Of a DNA stretch of 64,000 nt, positions 8,340 to 17,212 are shown piece after piece. A model generated the notes under the pieces. The model had not been told where the DNA came from, did no database searches, and saw nothing but the letters and a program-made list of their open reading frames with translations. Made by a program: the position numbers and the translations under genes. The stretch covers positions 62,001 to 126,000 of the forward strand of contig NZ_JACCBF010000001.1 of the NCBI RefSeq assembly GCF_013409625.1, in the 5' to 3' direction. Each line of letters begins with the position of its first letter. The stretch's first letter is position 1. Source of the DNA: Nocardioides kongjuensis (GTDB taxonomy: Bacteria > Actinomycetota > Actinomycetes > Propionibacteriales > Nocardioidaceae).

Positions 8340-9107
8340 ATGAGTTCTGTTGCCGGGGTCGACCCGGCGCCCCGGGCCGACGACGGCGGCCCGCTGCGCA
8401 CCATCGACGAGCTGGCCGCGGCCGCCGGGCTGACCGTGCGGACGACCCGCTACTACGCCAGCCTCGGCCTGCTCCCGCCGCCGGCCCGGCGCGGCCGGAT
8501 GGCGTGGTACGACGACACCCACCTCGCGCGCCTGGAGATGATCCGCGCGCTGCAGGGGCACGGCTTCACGCTCCAGGCGATCGAGAAGTACCTCGCCTCG
8601 CTGCCCGTCGACGCCGGCGTCGAGGACCTCGCGGTGCAGCGCGCGATGCTCACGTCGTGGACGGTGGGGGAGCCGCAGGAGCTGACCCGTCGCCAGCTCG
8701 ACCAGCACGCCGGCCGCCGGCTCACCGACGACGAGGTGACCCTGATCGAGGAGTTCGGCCTGCTCCGGGTCGCGACCGACGAGCGTGGTGCGGTCCGCTT
8801 CACCCCGGTCCACGGCTTCGATGTCGCCGTCCAGCTGCTCGAGGTCGACATCCCCGTCGCCGGGATGCGGGCCGCCGGGGACGCGATCGAGCGGCACATG
8901 TCGGCGCTCGCCGAGGAGCTCACGCGGGTGCTGCGCGACGAGGTGATCGAGCCCTGGCGCCACGCCAGCGACCACCACTCCCGTGAGGACGCCGAGCAGC
9001 TCGAGGCCACCATCAGCACGCTGCGCCGGCTCACCCTCGACGCGATCGTGCGCGGCTTCCAGCGCTCTGCCAACAAGGTCATCGCGCGCTCGCTGCACCG
9101 TGCCTGA
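8340..9107 (+). CDS. MerR family transcriptional regulator
   Basis: A 255-residue protein with an N-terminal MerR-type winged-helix domain (about 20-90: T-I-D-E-L-A-x-x-A-G-L-T-V-R-T-T-R-Y-Y-A-S-L-G-L-L-P-P-P). The longer C-terminal region is of no recognised ligand-binding type and has no Cys metal-binding cluster. I preferred the ATG at 8340 over an in-frame TTG at 8304, because that TTG coincides with a good -35 box and the operator would fall inside the coding sequence; the TTG does, however, follow AAGGAG. It is divergent from the mce operon and probably controls it. Confidence 0.85.
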   Translation: MSSVAGVDPAPRADDGGPLRTIDELAAAAGLTVRTTRYYASLGLLPPPARRGRMAWYDDTHLARLEMIRALQGHGFTLQAIEKYLASLPVDAGVEDLAVQRAMLTSWTVGEPQELTRRQLDQHAGRRLTDDEVTLIEEFGLLRVATDERGAVRFTPVHGFDVAVQLLEVDIPVAGMRAAGDAIERHMSALAEELTRVLRDEVIEPWRHASDHHSREDAEQLEATISTLRRLTLDAIVRGFQRSANKVIARSLHRA

Positions 9108-9139
9108 ACCCGGGGGAGCGGCAGCGCGGCCCGATGGCC

Positions 9140-9152
9140 TAGTGTCGCGCCC
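9140..9152 (+). promoter_or_regulatory. -10 box for a leaderless ndk message
   Basis: TAGTGT at 9140-9145 is followed by 7 nt and the GTG start of ndk. There is no Shine-Dalgarno sequence. A clear -35 box is not visible. Confidence 0.4.
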
Positions 9153-9563
9153 GTGACCCAACGCACTCTCGTCCTGCTCAAGCCCGACGCGGTACGCCGT
9201 GGCCTGGTCGGCAACGTGCTGGCCCGGTTCGAGGCCAAGGGCCTGGTCATCGTCGCCATGGAGCACCGCCACATCGACGCGGCGATGGCCGACGCGCACT
9301 ACGCCGAGCACGTCGAGCGCGACTTCTACCCGCCGCTGCGGACGTTCGTGACCAGCGGCCCGCTCGTCGCGCTGGTGCTCGAGGGCGACGAGGCGATCGA
9401 GGTCGTGCGCGCGCTCAACGGGGCGACCGACGGCCGCAAGGCGGCGCCGGGCACCATCCGCGGCGACCTGTCGCTGTCGAACCGCGAGAACCTGGTCCAC
9501 GGCTCCGACTCGCCGGAGTCGGCCGCGCGCGAGATCGCGCTCTGGTTCCCCGGGCTCGCCTGA
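9153..9563 (+). CDS. ndk: Nucleoside diphosphate kinase
   Basis: A 136-residue enzyme of usual length that passes the gamma-phosphate of ATP to nucleoside diphosphates through a phosphohistidine. It has the family start T-L-V-L-L-K-P-D-A-V-R-R-G and the active-site stretch N-L-V-H-G-S-D-S, with the phosphorylated His at residue 116. The GTG start fits the family N-terminus exactly. It stands alone between merR and the mre operon, with a strong hairpin after its stop. Confidence 0.97.
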   Translation: MTQRTLVLLKPDAVRRGLVGNVLARFEAKGLVIVAMEHRHIDAAMADAHYAEHVERDFYPPLRTFVTSGPLVALVLEGDEAIEVVRALNGATDGRKAAPGTIRGDLSLSNRENLVHGSDSPESAAREIALWFPGLA

Positions 9564-9608
9564 GGCGTCCCGGGCGCAGGAACAACCGCTTCAGCGGCGA
9601 TTCCGCTG

Positions 9609-9638
9609 CTTCCTGGCCGTGGCAACGGCCAGGAAGCG
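9609..9638 (+). terminator. Hairpin after ndk, probable terminator
   Basis: A perfect 13-bp stem (9609-9621 with 9626-9638) closes a GGCA tetraloop 45 bp after the ndk stop. There is no T-tract, which is common for high-GC actinobacterial terminators. Confidence 0.5.
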
Positions 9639-9680
9639 CAAGAACACGTCAGTCGATGTGACCCGTGTGACTCCTGAGAC

Positions 9681-9705
9681 CAGGCACGCCGTACCGGCGT
9701 GCCTG
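9681..9705. repeat. Perfect inverted repeat upstream of mreB
   Basis: Two 11-nt arms (9681-9691 and 9695-9705) pair perfectly around a TAC loop. This lies in the 312-bp ndk-mreB gap, which otherwise holds only the ndk hairpin and no credible gene. It could be a hairpin in the mreB leader or an operator. Confidence 0.45.
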
Positions 9706-9875
9706 CGCACCCTGACCCGTCTCGTTCCTTACGCTCGCAAGCGGAGACGGGCGGATCGTGCGCTCGTCCGGCTCCCCGGCACACTCCTCGCACCACGAGG
9801 GGAGCGGGTCGGCTTCCCCGACGCGCGCGGACGGGCCTGTCAGCCGACCGGTCCGGTGACGTCTTGCGAGGAAGC

Positions 9876-10907
9876 GTGAGGGCGAACTCCATCATCGGCC
9901 GCGACATGGCCGTGGACCTCGGTACCGCCAACACGCTCGTCTACGTCCGCCGGCGCGGCGTGCTGCTCGACGAGCCGAGCGTGGTGGCACTCAACGACAG
10001 CACCGGCGAGGTGATCGCCGTCGGGCACCAGGCCAAGCAGATGCTGGGCCGCACCCCGGACAACATCACCGCCCTGCGCCCCCTGCGCGACGGCGTGATC
10101 GCCGACTTCGAGGCGACCGAGCAGATGCTGCGCCACTTCATCGCGCGCGTGCACCGTCGTCGCTACTTCGCCAAGCCCCGCATGGTCATCTGCGTCCCGA
10201 GCTCGATCACCCCGGTCGAGCAGCGCGCGGTCAAGGAGGCCGGCTACCAGGCCGGCGCCCGCCGCGTGTACGTCGTCGAGGAGCCGATGGCCGCCGCGAT
10301 CGGCGCCGGGCTGCCGGTGCACGAGGCGACCGGCAACATGATCGTCGACGTCGGCGGCGGCACGACGGAGGTCGCCGTCATCTCGCTCGGCGGCATCGTC
10401 ACCTCCCTCTCGGTCCGCACGGCCGGCGACGACCTCGACGCCGCGATCATCGCGTGGATGAAGAAGGAGCACGGCGTGATGCTCGGCGAGCGCACCGCCG
10501 AGGACGTCAAGATCACCCTCGGCTCGGCCTTCCCGCGCCCCGGTGAGCCCCAGGGCGAGGTCCGCGGCCGCGACATGGTCACCGGCCTGCCGCGCACGGT
10601 CGAGGTCACCAGCGCCGACATCCGGCACGCGCTCGAGGAGCCGCTGCACGCCATCGTCGACGCGGTCCGGGTCACCCTCGACCAGACGCCTCCCGAGCTC
10701 GCCGGCGACATCATGGACCGCGGCATCGTGCTGACCGGCGGCGGAGCGCTGCTGCGCGGCCTCGACGAGCGGATCCGCCACGAGACCGGCATGCCCGTGC
10801 ACGTCGCCGAGGACCCGCTGGTCTCGGTCGCGATGGGTGCGGGTCGCTGCGTCGAGGAGTTCGAGGCCCTCCAGCAGGTGCTCGTGACCAACCAGCGACG
10901 GTTCTGA
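9876..10907 (+). CDS. mreB: Rod shape-determining protein MreB
   Basis: A 343-residue bacterial actin homologue. The phosphate-1 motif (D-L-G-T-A-N-T), the D-V-G-G-G-T-T-E phosphate-2 motif and the L-T-G-G-G-A-L-L-R-G adenosine region are all present in order. The frame is open further upstream, but the GTG at 9876 follows GAGGA and gives the normal length. It opens the elongasome operon and its stop overlaps mreC as TGATG. It forms filaments under the membrane that position the lateral wall synthases. Confidence 0.96.
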   Translation: MRANSIIGRDMAVDLGTANTLVYVRRRGVLLDEPSVVALNDSTGEVIAVGHQAKQMLGRTPDNITALRPLRDGVIADFEATEQMLRHFIARVHRRRYFAKPRMVICVPSSITPVEQRAVKEAGYQAGARRVYVVEEPMAAAIGAGLPVHEATGNMIVDVGGGTTEVAVISLGGIVTSLSVRTAGDDLDAAIIAWMKKEHGVMLGERTAEDVKITLGSAFPRPGEPQGEVRGRDMVTGLPRTVEVTSADIRHALEEPLHAIVDAVRVTLDQTPPELAGDIMDRGIVLTGGGALLRGLDERIRHETGMPVHVAEDPLVSVAMGAGRCVEEFEALQQVLVTNQRRF

Positions 10908-11848
10908 TGGCCATCGACACCCGTCCCCCCGCGAGCAGGCCGAACCCCCAGGTACGCCGTACCGGCACGTCCCGCGACGCCGACCGCGACGCCGGCCGCC
11001 CGGCCCGGTCGCTGGTGGTCGCCCTGGTGCTCGCGTCGGCGGCGCTGATGGTGGTCGACAAGGCCGACGGCTCACCGGTCGACCCGGTGCGTCGCGTCGT
11101 GGGCGAGGTCGTCGGTCCGGTCCAGGCCGGCGTCTCCACGCTCGTGCGCCCGCTCGTCGACCTGCCGGACACGCTGCGGACCAACGGCTCGCTGCGCGAC
11201 GACCTCGGCAGGCTCGAGGCCGAGAACGCCGACCTGCGCAGCAAGCTCGACAAGGCCGGGTACGACGACCAGCGGCTCGCCGACCTCCAGGGGCTGCGCG
11301 CGCTGTCCGGCGACATCGGCTACGCCCTCGTGCCTGCGCGGGTGATCGCGATCGGTCCTGCGCAGTCCTTCTCCAGCACCGTCACCCTCGACGCCGGCTC
11401 CGACGCGGGCCTGCACCCCGACATGACCGTGGTCGCCGCGGAGGGCCTGGTCGGGCGGATCACCTCGGTGACCGCGCACACCGCCACGGTGCTGCTCATC
11501 GTGGACGACAGCTCCCGCGTGGGCGGCCGGATCGGCGACAACCAGGAGCTCGGGTTCGTCCGTGGGCACGGCACGCTCGGCACCGACGACCGGCTGGAGA
11601 TGGAGCTCGCCGACCACAACCTGGTCCCCAAGGTCGGCCAGTCGATCCTGACCTGGGGCAGCGAGGGCGGCTCGCCGTACGTCGCCGGCGTCCCGATCGG
11701 CACCGTCGGCAAGGTCTACGAGTCGCTGCGGGAGACGTCCTACCGCGCCGTCATCACGCCGGCCGTCGACTTCACCGCGCTCGACCTGGTCGGCGTCGTG
11801 GTGCCCTACGGCACCAAGGGCCGCGTGATCGAGGGAGGCGCGCAGTGA
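10907..11848 (+). CDS. mreC: Rod shape-determining protein MreC
   Basis: A 313-residue protein with an N-terminal membrane helix (about 30-48), a short coiled coil (about 85-120, L-R-D-D-L-G-R-L-E-A-E-N-A-D-L) and the MreC beta-barrel domains (about 125-300). It links MreB to the periplasmic side of PBP2 and RodA. The start overlaps the mreB stop (TGATG) and the stop overlaps mreD (GTGA). Confidence 0.95.
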   Translation: MAIDTRPPASRPNPQVRRTGTSRDADRDAGRPARSLVVALVLASAALMVVDKADGSPVDPVRRVVGEVVGPVQAGVSTLVRPLVDLPDTLRTNGSLRDDLGRLEAENADLRSKLDKAGYDDQRLADLQGLRALSGDIGYALVPARVIAIGPAQSFSSTVTLDAGSDAGLHPDMTVVAAEGLVGRITSVTAHTATVLLIVDDSSRVGGRIGDNQELGFVRGHGTLGTDDRLEMELADHNLVPKVGQSILTWGSEGGSPYVAGVPIGTVGKVYESLRETSYRAVITPAVDFTALDLVGVVVPYGTKGRVIEGGAQ

Positions 11849-12447
11849 ACCGCCGCGGTCGGCTGGTCGCCACCCTCGTCTCGGTGTTCGCCGCCCTGCT
11901 GCTGCAGGTGACGGTGCTGCCGAACTTCGCCTGGGACATCGGCGGACTCGGCGTCGTCCCCGACGTGGTGCTGCTCGTGGTGGTCGCGACCGCCGTCGCC
12001 ACGGACACGCGGTTCGCCACCCTGACCGGCTTCTGGGCCGGCCTGCTGCTCGACGTCGCGCCGCCGGCCGACCACCTCGCCGGCCGCTGGGCGCTCGCCC
12101 TCATGGTCGTCGGCTACGTCGTGGGCCGGCTCGTCCACGACAACGCCGGCGATGTCGGGGCCGGCAGCCGCTTCGCCCGCGAAGGCGTACGCCGCCCGCC
12201 GCTCCTGCTCGCCCTCGCCGCCGCGGCAGGCGGCTCGTTCATCGGCACGTCGGTCTACGCGCTGACCGGGCTGCTGCTGCGCGACTCCGGTGCCGCGATC
12301 GGCGACCTGCTGCCGGTCGCCCTGATCGCGCTCGTGCTCGACGTGGTGGCGGCCCTGGTCGTCGTCCCCGCCTCGTTGTGGCTGCTCGACCGCACCACCC
12401 GCGACGGCCTGCCGCGTCCCACCCAGCGGATCCGGGCCCGCGCCTGA
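11845..12447 (+). CDS. mreD: Rod shape-determining protein MreD
   Basis: A 200-residue membrane protein with about five to six hydrophobic segments, fitting MreD. Its place between mreC and the PBP2 gene, with overlaps on both sides (GTGA and TGATG), makes the call firm even though MreD sequences are weakly conserved. Confidence 0.9.
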   Translation: MNRRGRLVATLVSVFAALLLQVTVLPNFAWDIGGLGVVPDVVLLVVVATAVATDTRFATLTGFWAGLLLDVAPPADHLAGRWALALMVVGYVVGRLVHDNAGDVGAGSRFAREGVRRPPLLLALAAAAGGSFIGTSVYALTGLLLRDSGAAIGDLLPVALIALVLDVVAALVVVPASLWLLDRTTRDGLPRPTQRIRARA

Positions 12448-14600
12448 TGGCCTCCTCTACCACGAGCGCGGGCGCCTCCCACCGCAGCCGGCTGCGGCTG
12501 ATCGTCATCCAGACCCTGGTGTTCTCGCTGCTGGCCACGCTCGGCGCGCGGCTCTACTACCTGCAGGTCATCGCGGGGGAGCGCTACCAGGGCAAGGCCG
12601 CCTCGCAGTCGGTCCGCGAGATCGTCGTGCAGCCGCAGCGCGGCCTGATCGTCGACGCGATGGGTCGCCCGCTGGTGACCAACCGGCTCACCTGGGTGGT
12701 CTCGGTCGACCGCACGCTGATCGGCAAGATGTCGTCCGCGGACCGCGCCGAGCTGCTGGCGCGCACCTCCGACGCCATCGACGTCCCCGTCGAGGAGATC
12801 GCCGGCAAGCTGCTGCTCTGCGGCGACGACGGCGCGGTGGCCGGCGAGTGCTGGAACGGCTCGCCCTACCAGCCGGTCCCGGTCGCGCAGGACGTCAAGG
12901 AGGCCGCGGCGCTGCGGATCCTGGAGCAGCCCGAGGACTTCCCGGGCGTGGTCGTCGACCGCCAGAGCGTGCGGCAGTACCCCGCGCCGTACGGCATCAA
13001 CGCCGCCCACGTCCTCGGCTACCTCAGCCCGATCACCAAGGACGAGCTCGAGTCCGCCGAGGACTCCGGCGACAGCTCGGTCAACGGCGCCTCCGTCGTC
13101 GGCCGGGCCGGCGTGGAGAAGGAGTACGACGAGTGGCTGCGCGGGCAGCCGGGCTACGACCAGGTCGCCGTCGACTCCAAGGGCCGCGTCCGTGAGGACG
13201 TGTCCGGGCTGGAGGCGCAGCCCGGCGACACCCTGGTGACCTCGATCGACGCGAAGGTGCAGAGCGTCGTCGAGGAGCAGCTCGCGAAGATGATCGCGAC
13301 CCAGCGCCAGACCCGCGACCCGGTCACCAAGCGCAACTTCGAGGCCGACTCCGGTGCCGCCGTCGTGATGGAGGCGCGGACCGGCCGGATCGTGGCGATC
13401 GCCAGCCAGCCGACGTACGACCCCTCGGTGTGGGTCGGCGGGATCACCGACAAGCAGCTCAAGCGGCTCTACTCCGAGGCTGCCGGCACGCCGCTGCTCG
13501 CGCGCTCCTTCCAGGGGCAGTTCGCGCCGGGCTCCACCTGGAAGCCGTTCATGACCGTCGGCGCGCTGACCCACGGCTACGCGCCCTCCACCACGCTGCC
13601 GTGCTCCTCGGCCGTGCAGATCGGCAACCGTGCCTTCCACAACCACGAGTCGGCGGCCTACGGCCAGATCACCTTCGCCCGCGCGCTCGAGGTCTCCTGC
13701 AACACCTTCTTCTTCCAGGTCGGCATGCACTTCTGGCAGACCCTCGGCTCCGACCCCGACGACGCCAGGGCCAAGGACCCGCTGGTCGAGCAGGCCGAGA
13801 AGTTCGGCTTCGGCGAGCGCACCGGCGTCGACCTGCCGGGCGAGGCGTCGGGTCGGGTCGCCGACCGCAGGTGGAAGCGCAAGTACTACGAGTCGATGAA
13901 GGACTACTACTGCGGCATCGCGAAGAAGCCGCAGGACACCGGGCCGAAGGGCACCTCCGACTTCGTCTACAAGTTCGCCCGCGAGTTCTGCGTGGAGGGC
14001 TGGAAGTACAAGATCACCGATGCCGCGAACTTCGCGATCGGCCAGGGCGACACCATCGTCACGCCGCTGCAGCTGGCCCGCGGGTACGCCGCGATCTCCA
14101 ACGGCGGCACGCTGTGGGATCCCCGCGTCGGCAAGGCGATCGTGTCGCCCGACGGCAAGGTGATCCGTCAGATCGAGCCGAAGAAGGAGCGAAGGCTCAA
14201 GATCCCGGCCTCGGTGCTGACCTACCTCGACGAGGCGCTCCAGGGCGTCGCGCTGCGCGGCACGATGAACTGGAAGCTCCAGGGATTCCCGCTCGACAAG
14301 GTCAAGATCCGGGCCAAGACCGGCTCCGCCGAGGTCTACGGCAAGCAGTCGACCGGCTGGGTCGCGTCGTACACCAAGGACTACGTCGTGGTGATGATGA
14401 TGAGCCAGGGCGGCACCGGTTCCGGATCCACGGGTGACGGCATCCGGGCGATCTGGGAGGCGCTGTACGGCGTCGACGGCGACCAGGTCGACCCCGGCAA
14501 GGCCGCCATCCCCGGCGTCACCCCGCCCGCCCAGCTGCCGACGTTCGGTGACGACGGCTCGATCCTCCCGCCCGCGCGCGCGAAGGGAAGCGACCAGTGA
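12447..14600 (+). CDS. mrdA: Penicillin-binding protein 2, peptidoglycan D,D-transpeptidase
   Basis: A 717-residue class B PBP with an N-terminal membrane anchor (about 15-37), a pedestal/dimerisation domain and a transpeptidase domain. The active-site motifs are S363-T-W-K366, S417-C-N419 and K624-T-G626. The ATG at 12447 overlaps the mreD stop as TGATG. A stretch of about 55 residues (C-G-I-A-K-K-P to the E-F-C region, about 490-530) between the S-x-N and K-T-G motifs carries paired Cys and looks like an insertion. It cross-links lateral wall peptidoglycan with RodA. Confidence 0.95.
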   Translation: MASSTTSAGASHRSRLRLIVIQTLVFSLLATLGARLYYLQVIAGERYQGKAASQSVREIVVQPQRGLIVDAMGRPLVTNRLTWVVSVDRTLIGKMSSADRAELLARTSDAIDVPVEEIAGKLLLCGDDGAVAGECWNGSPYQPVPVAQDVKEAAALRILEQPEDFPGVVVDRQSVRQYPAPYGINAAHVLGYLSPITKDELESAEDSGDSSVNGASVVGRAGVEKEYDEWLRGQPGYDQVAVDSKGRVREDVSGLEAQPGDTLVTSIDAKVQSVVEEQLAKMIATQRQTRDPVTKRNFEADSGAAVVMEARTGRIVAIASQPTYDPSVWVGGITDKQLKRLYSEAAGTPLLARSFQGQFAPGSTWKPFMTVGALTHGYAPSTTLPCSSAVQIGNRAFHNHESAAYGQITFARALEVSCNTFFFQVGMHFWQTLGSDPDDARAKDPLVEQAEKFGFGERTGVDLPGEASGRVADRRWKRKYYESMKDYYCGIAKKPQDTGPKGTSDFVYKFAREFCVEGWKYKITDAANFAIGQGDTIVTPLQLARGYAAISNGGTLWDPRVGKAIVSPDGKVIRQIEPKKERRLKIPASVLTYLDEALQGVALRGTMNWKLQGFPLDKVKIRAKTGSAEVYGKQSTGWVASYTKDYVVVMMMSQGGTGSGSTGDGIRAIWEALYGVDGDQVDPGKAAIPGVTPPAQLPTFGDDGSILPPARAKGSDQ

Positions 14601-15826
14601 GCAACCGCATCCCCGGCCGCAGCCGGGCCAGCACCCGTCGTACGACGGCCTCCCGGCGGGTCGGCCGCCTCCAGTGGGCCGACCTCGACCTGGTCCTGCT
14701 CGGGGCCGTGCTCGTGCTCTCGCTGCTCGGCTGCCTGCTGATCTGGTCGGCCACGCTCGAGCGCGACGACCTGACCGGCGGCGACTCGCGGGCGTTCCTG
14801 GTCAAGCAGGTCGTCAACGTCGTGATCGGGATCGGGCTGATGCTGCTGGTGGTGGTCACCGACCACCGCTGGGTTCGGATCCTCGCGCCGATCGGCTACC
14901 TGGTCGCGATCGGCGGACTGGTGCTCGTCCTCGTCATGGGCTCGACCATCAACGGCTCTCGCTCGTGGCTGATCCTCGGCGGGATGTCCTTCCAGCCCTC
15001 CGAGCTGGCCAAGCTGGCCGTCGTGGTCGGCATGGCCCTGGTCGTCGCCGAGCGCAGCGAGGGCCGCTGGCGCGACCGTGTCGGCACCTCCGACGTGCTC
15101 CTCATGCTGCTGGTCGCCGGCGTGCCCGCCGTGCTAATCCTGGCCCAGCCCGACCTCGGCACCATGCTCGTGCTGACCGCCACCGTCTTCGGCGTGATCG
15201 CCGCCTCGGGTGCCCACCGGCGCTGGCTGGCCCTGCTCGCCGGCGGCGGCGTGCTCGCGGCGGCCGCGGCGGTGTCGAGCGGGATGCTCAAGGCCTACCA
15301 GGTCGACCGGTTCCTCGCCTTCACCAACCCCGCGCTCGACCCGAAGGGCGCCGGCTACAACGTCGAGCAGGCCCGGATCGCGGTCGGCAACGGCGGGCTG
15401 TTCGGGCAGGGGCTCTTCGACGGCTCGCAGACCCAGTCCGGCTTCGTCCCCGAGCAGCACACCGACTTCGTGTTCACGGTCGCGGGGGAGGAGCTCGGCC
15501 TGGTCGGCGCCGCGCTGATCGTGCTGCTGCTCGGCGTCGTGCTGTGGCGGGCGCTGCGGATCGCCACCCGCACCGACGACGTGTTCGGCCGGATCGCCGC
15601 CGCCGGCATCGCCTGCTGGTTCGGCTTCCAGGCCTTCCAGAACATCGGCATGTGCCTCGGCATCATGCCGGTCACCGGTGTCCCGCTGCCGTTCGTGTCC
15701 TACGGCGGCTCGTCGATGTTCGCCGGCATGCTCGCCGTCGGCCTGCTCCAGAACATCCACCTGCGCGCACTGTCCGCCCCGGCGTCGCGGCTCGCGCCAC
15801 AGCAGCGGGTGCTCGTCCGGGGCTGA
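14597..15826 (+). CDS. rodA: RodA, SEDS-family peptidoglycan glycosyltransferase
   Basis: A 409-residue SEDS (FtsW/RodA/SpoVE) protein with about ten membrane segments. Recognisable family stretches are the G-S-R-S-W-L-I-L-G-G-M-S-F-Q-P-S-E-L-A-K loop and the C-terminal G-V-P-L-P-F-V-S-Y-G-G-S-S-M region. The GTG start overlaps the PBP2 stop (GTGA). It polymerises lipid II and works as a pair with the PBP2 coded just before it. It is the last gene of the elongasome operon. Confidence 0.96.
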   Translation: MSNRIPGRSRASTRRTTASRRVGRLQWADLDLVLLGAVLVLSLLGCLLIWSATLERDDLTGGDSRAFLVKQVVNVVIGIGLMLLVVVTDHRWVRILAPIGYLVAIGGLVLVLVMGSTINGSRSWLILGGMSFQPSELAKLAVVVGMALVVAERSEGRWRDRVGTSDVLLMLLVAGVPAVLILAQPDLGTMLVLTATVFGVIAASGAHRRWLALLAGGGVLAAAAAVSSGMLKAYQVDRFLAFTNPALDPKGAGYNVEQARIAVGNGGLFGQGLFDGSQTQSGFVPEQHTDFVFTVAGEELGLVGAALIVLLLGVVLWRALRIATRTDDVFGRIAAAGIACWFGFQAFQNIGMCLGIMPVTGVPLPFVSYGGSSMFAGMLAVGLLQNIHLRALSAPASRLAPQQRVLVRG

Positions 15827-15864
15827 GGACGGGGGCCGATCACCGATCCGGCAGGATGGGGGCC

Positions 15865-16410
15865 GTGCTGACCCTCCGCCGTGCGCCGCGCTCCCGCGTG
15901 CGGCTCTCGGCGATGCTGGGCAGCCTCGAGAGCGTGACGGCGCTGGTCCTGGCCCACCTGGCGGCCGGGGGAGAGCTCCCGCCGGCGGGGTGGCTGGCCG
16001 CCTTCGCCGTCCTCGTGTACGCCGCCAGCAGCGTCGTGCTGCGCGGGCGGGCCGGCATCCGCGTGGTCCTGCCGGCGCTGCTCGGCGCCCAGGTGCTCGG
16101 GCACGCGTGGCTGGTCACCCTGGCCCCGGACCTGCACCCGGGGCACGAGCACGTGACGTCGGCCTTCCTCGGCCTCACCCCGGCGATGCTGGCCGCCCAC
16201 CTGGTGGCGGCCGCGGTCACCGGCGCGATGTGGGTGCTGCGCCGCCGGGCGGTGGAGGTGCTGCTGCGCTGGACCGACGCGGGCGTCGTACCGCTGCCGG
16301 GGGTGCGTGGCGCTGCCGCCCCGGCCCCCCGACGGAGCCGGACCGCGCGCGAGCACCGTGCGCTGGCGCCGACCCGCGGACCGCCGGCGGGCCCGCTCGC
16401 GACCGCCTGA
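15865..16410 (+). CDS. Four-helix membrane protein of unknown function, copper-locus neighbour
   Basis: A 181-residue protein with about four hydrophobic segments and a His-rich extracytoplasmic loop (L-H-P-G-H-E-H, about 90-96), followed by a basic cytoplasmic tail. I chose the GTG at 15865, because CAGGAT lies 7 nt before it in the leaderless pattern seen elsewhere here; an ATG at 15856 is the alternative. It sits directly before ycnI and copCD, so a role in metal handling is plausible but not shown. Confidence 0.7.
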   Translation: MLTLRRAPRSRVRLSAMLGSLESVTALVLAHLAAGGELPPAGWLAAFAVLVYAASSVVLRGRAGIRVVLPALLGAQVLGHAWLVTLAPDLHPGHEHVTSAFLGLTPAMLAAHLVAAAVTGAMWVLRRRAVEVLLRWTDAGVVPLPGVRGAAAPAPRRSRTAREHRALAPTRGPPAGPLATA

Positions 16411-16420
16411 CTCCCGTGGT

Positions 16421-16448
16421 GGAGGGCAGGCGTTCGCCGCTGCCCTCC
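16421..16448 (+). terminator. Hairpin between membrane protein and ycnI genes
   Basis: A perfect 9-bp stem (16421-16429 with 16440-16448) encloses a 10-nt loop with a further short GCG/CGC pairing. It lies in the 68-bp gap before ycnI and could end the upstream message or act in the ycnI leader. Confidence 0.4.
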
Positions 16449-16478
16449 GTACGAGTCACCCGATCGAGAGAGACATCC

Positions 16479-17204
16479 ATGCAGATCCGACGCTTCACCC
16501 TGCCCACCCTCGGCGCCACCGCGGCGCTCGGGATCGTCGCCCTGACCGCCGGCGCCGCCAGCGCCCACGTCGACGTCGCGCCCGACACCACCGCCGCCGG
16601 GTCCTACGCCGTGCTCACCTTCAGCGTGCCCCACGGCTGCGAGGGCTCGCCGACCACCAAGATCGCCATCCAGATGCCCGCGGACATCCCGCAGGTCACG
16701 CCGACCGTCAACCCGGGCTGGACGGTCGAGAAGGTCAGCGAGAAGCTGCCCGAGCCGATCGAGGACGCCCACGGCAACGAGCTCACCGAGCGGGTCAGCC
16801 AGGTGGTCTACACGGCGAGGACCCCGCTCCAGGACGGCTACCGCGACACCCTCGCCCTGTCGGTCCAGCTGCCCGAGAGGGTCGGCGAGACCCTCACCTT
16901 CCCGGTGCTGCAGACCTGCGCCAAGGGCGAGACCGCCTGGAACGAGACCCCGGCGCAGGGTCAGGACGAGGAGGAGCTGGAGAACCCGGCTCCCGCCCTG
17001 ACCATCACCGAGCCCAGCGCCGAGGGCCACCACGGCGGTGCAGCGGAGTCGGACGAGAAGTCCGACGCCGAGGCTGACGAGAAGGCCGACGCCGAGGACG
17101 ACGAGGGCGCCGGCAACGGCCTCGCCATCGGCGGCCTCGTGGCGGGTCTGGGCGGGCTGGCGCTCGGTGGCCTCGCCCTCGCCCGCACGGGCAAGAAGGC
17201 CTGA
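16479..17204 (+). CDS. YcnI family copper-binding membrane-anchored protein
   Basis: A 241-residue secreted protein with a signal peptide (about 1-28, cleaved before His in A-S-A|H-V-D-V). A DUF1775/YcnI domain follows, including P-H-G-C-E-G-S-P-T and the N-P-G-W-T-V-E Trp. In YcnI proteins the new N-terminal His, a Glu and a Trp form the Cu(II) site, and all three are visible. Then come a very acidic linker (about 185-210) and a C-terminal membrane helix with a basic end. It is followed at once by copCD, the usual partner. Confidence 0.92.
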   Translation: MQIRRFTLPTLGATAALGIVALTAGAASAHVDVAPDTTAAGSYAVLTFSVPHGCEGSPTTKIAIQMPADIPQVTPTVNPGWTVEKVSEKLPEPIEDAHGNELTERVSQVVYTARTPLQDGYRDTLALSVQLPERVGETLTFPVLQTCAKGETAWNETPAQGQDEEELENPAPALTITEPSAEGHHGGAAESDEKSDAEADEKADAEDDEGAGNGLAIGGLVAGLGGLALGGLALARTGKKA

Positions 17205-17212
17205 GCGCTCCG

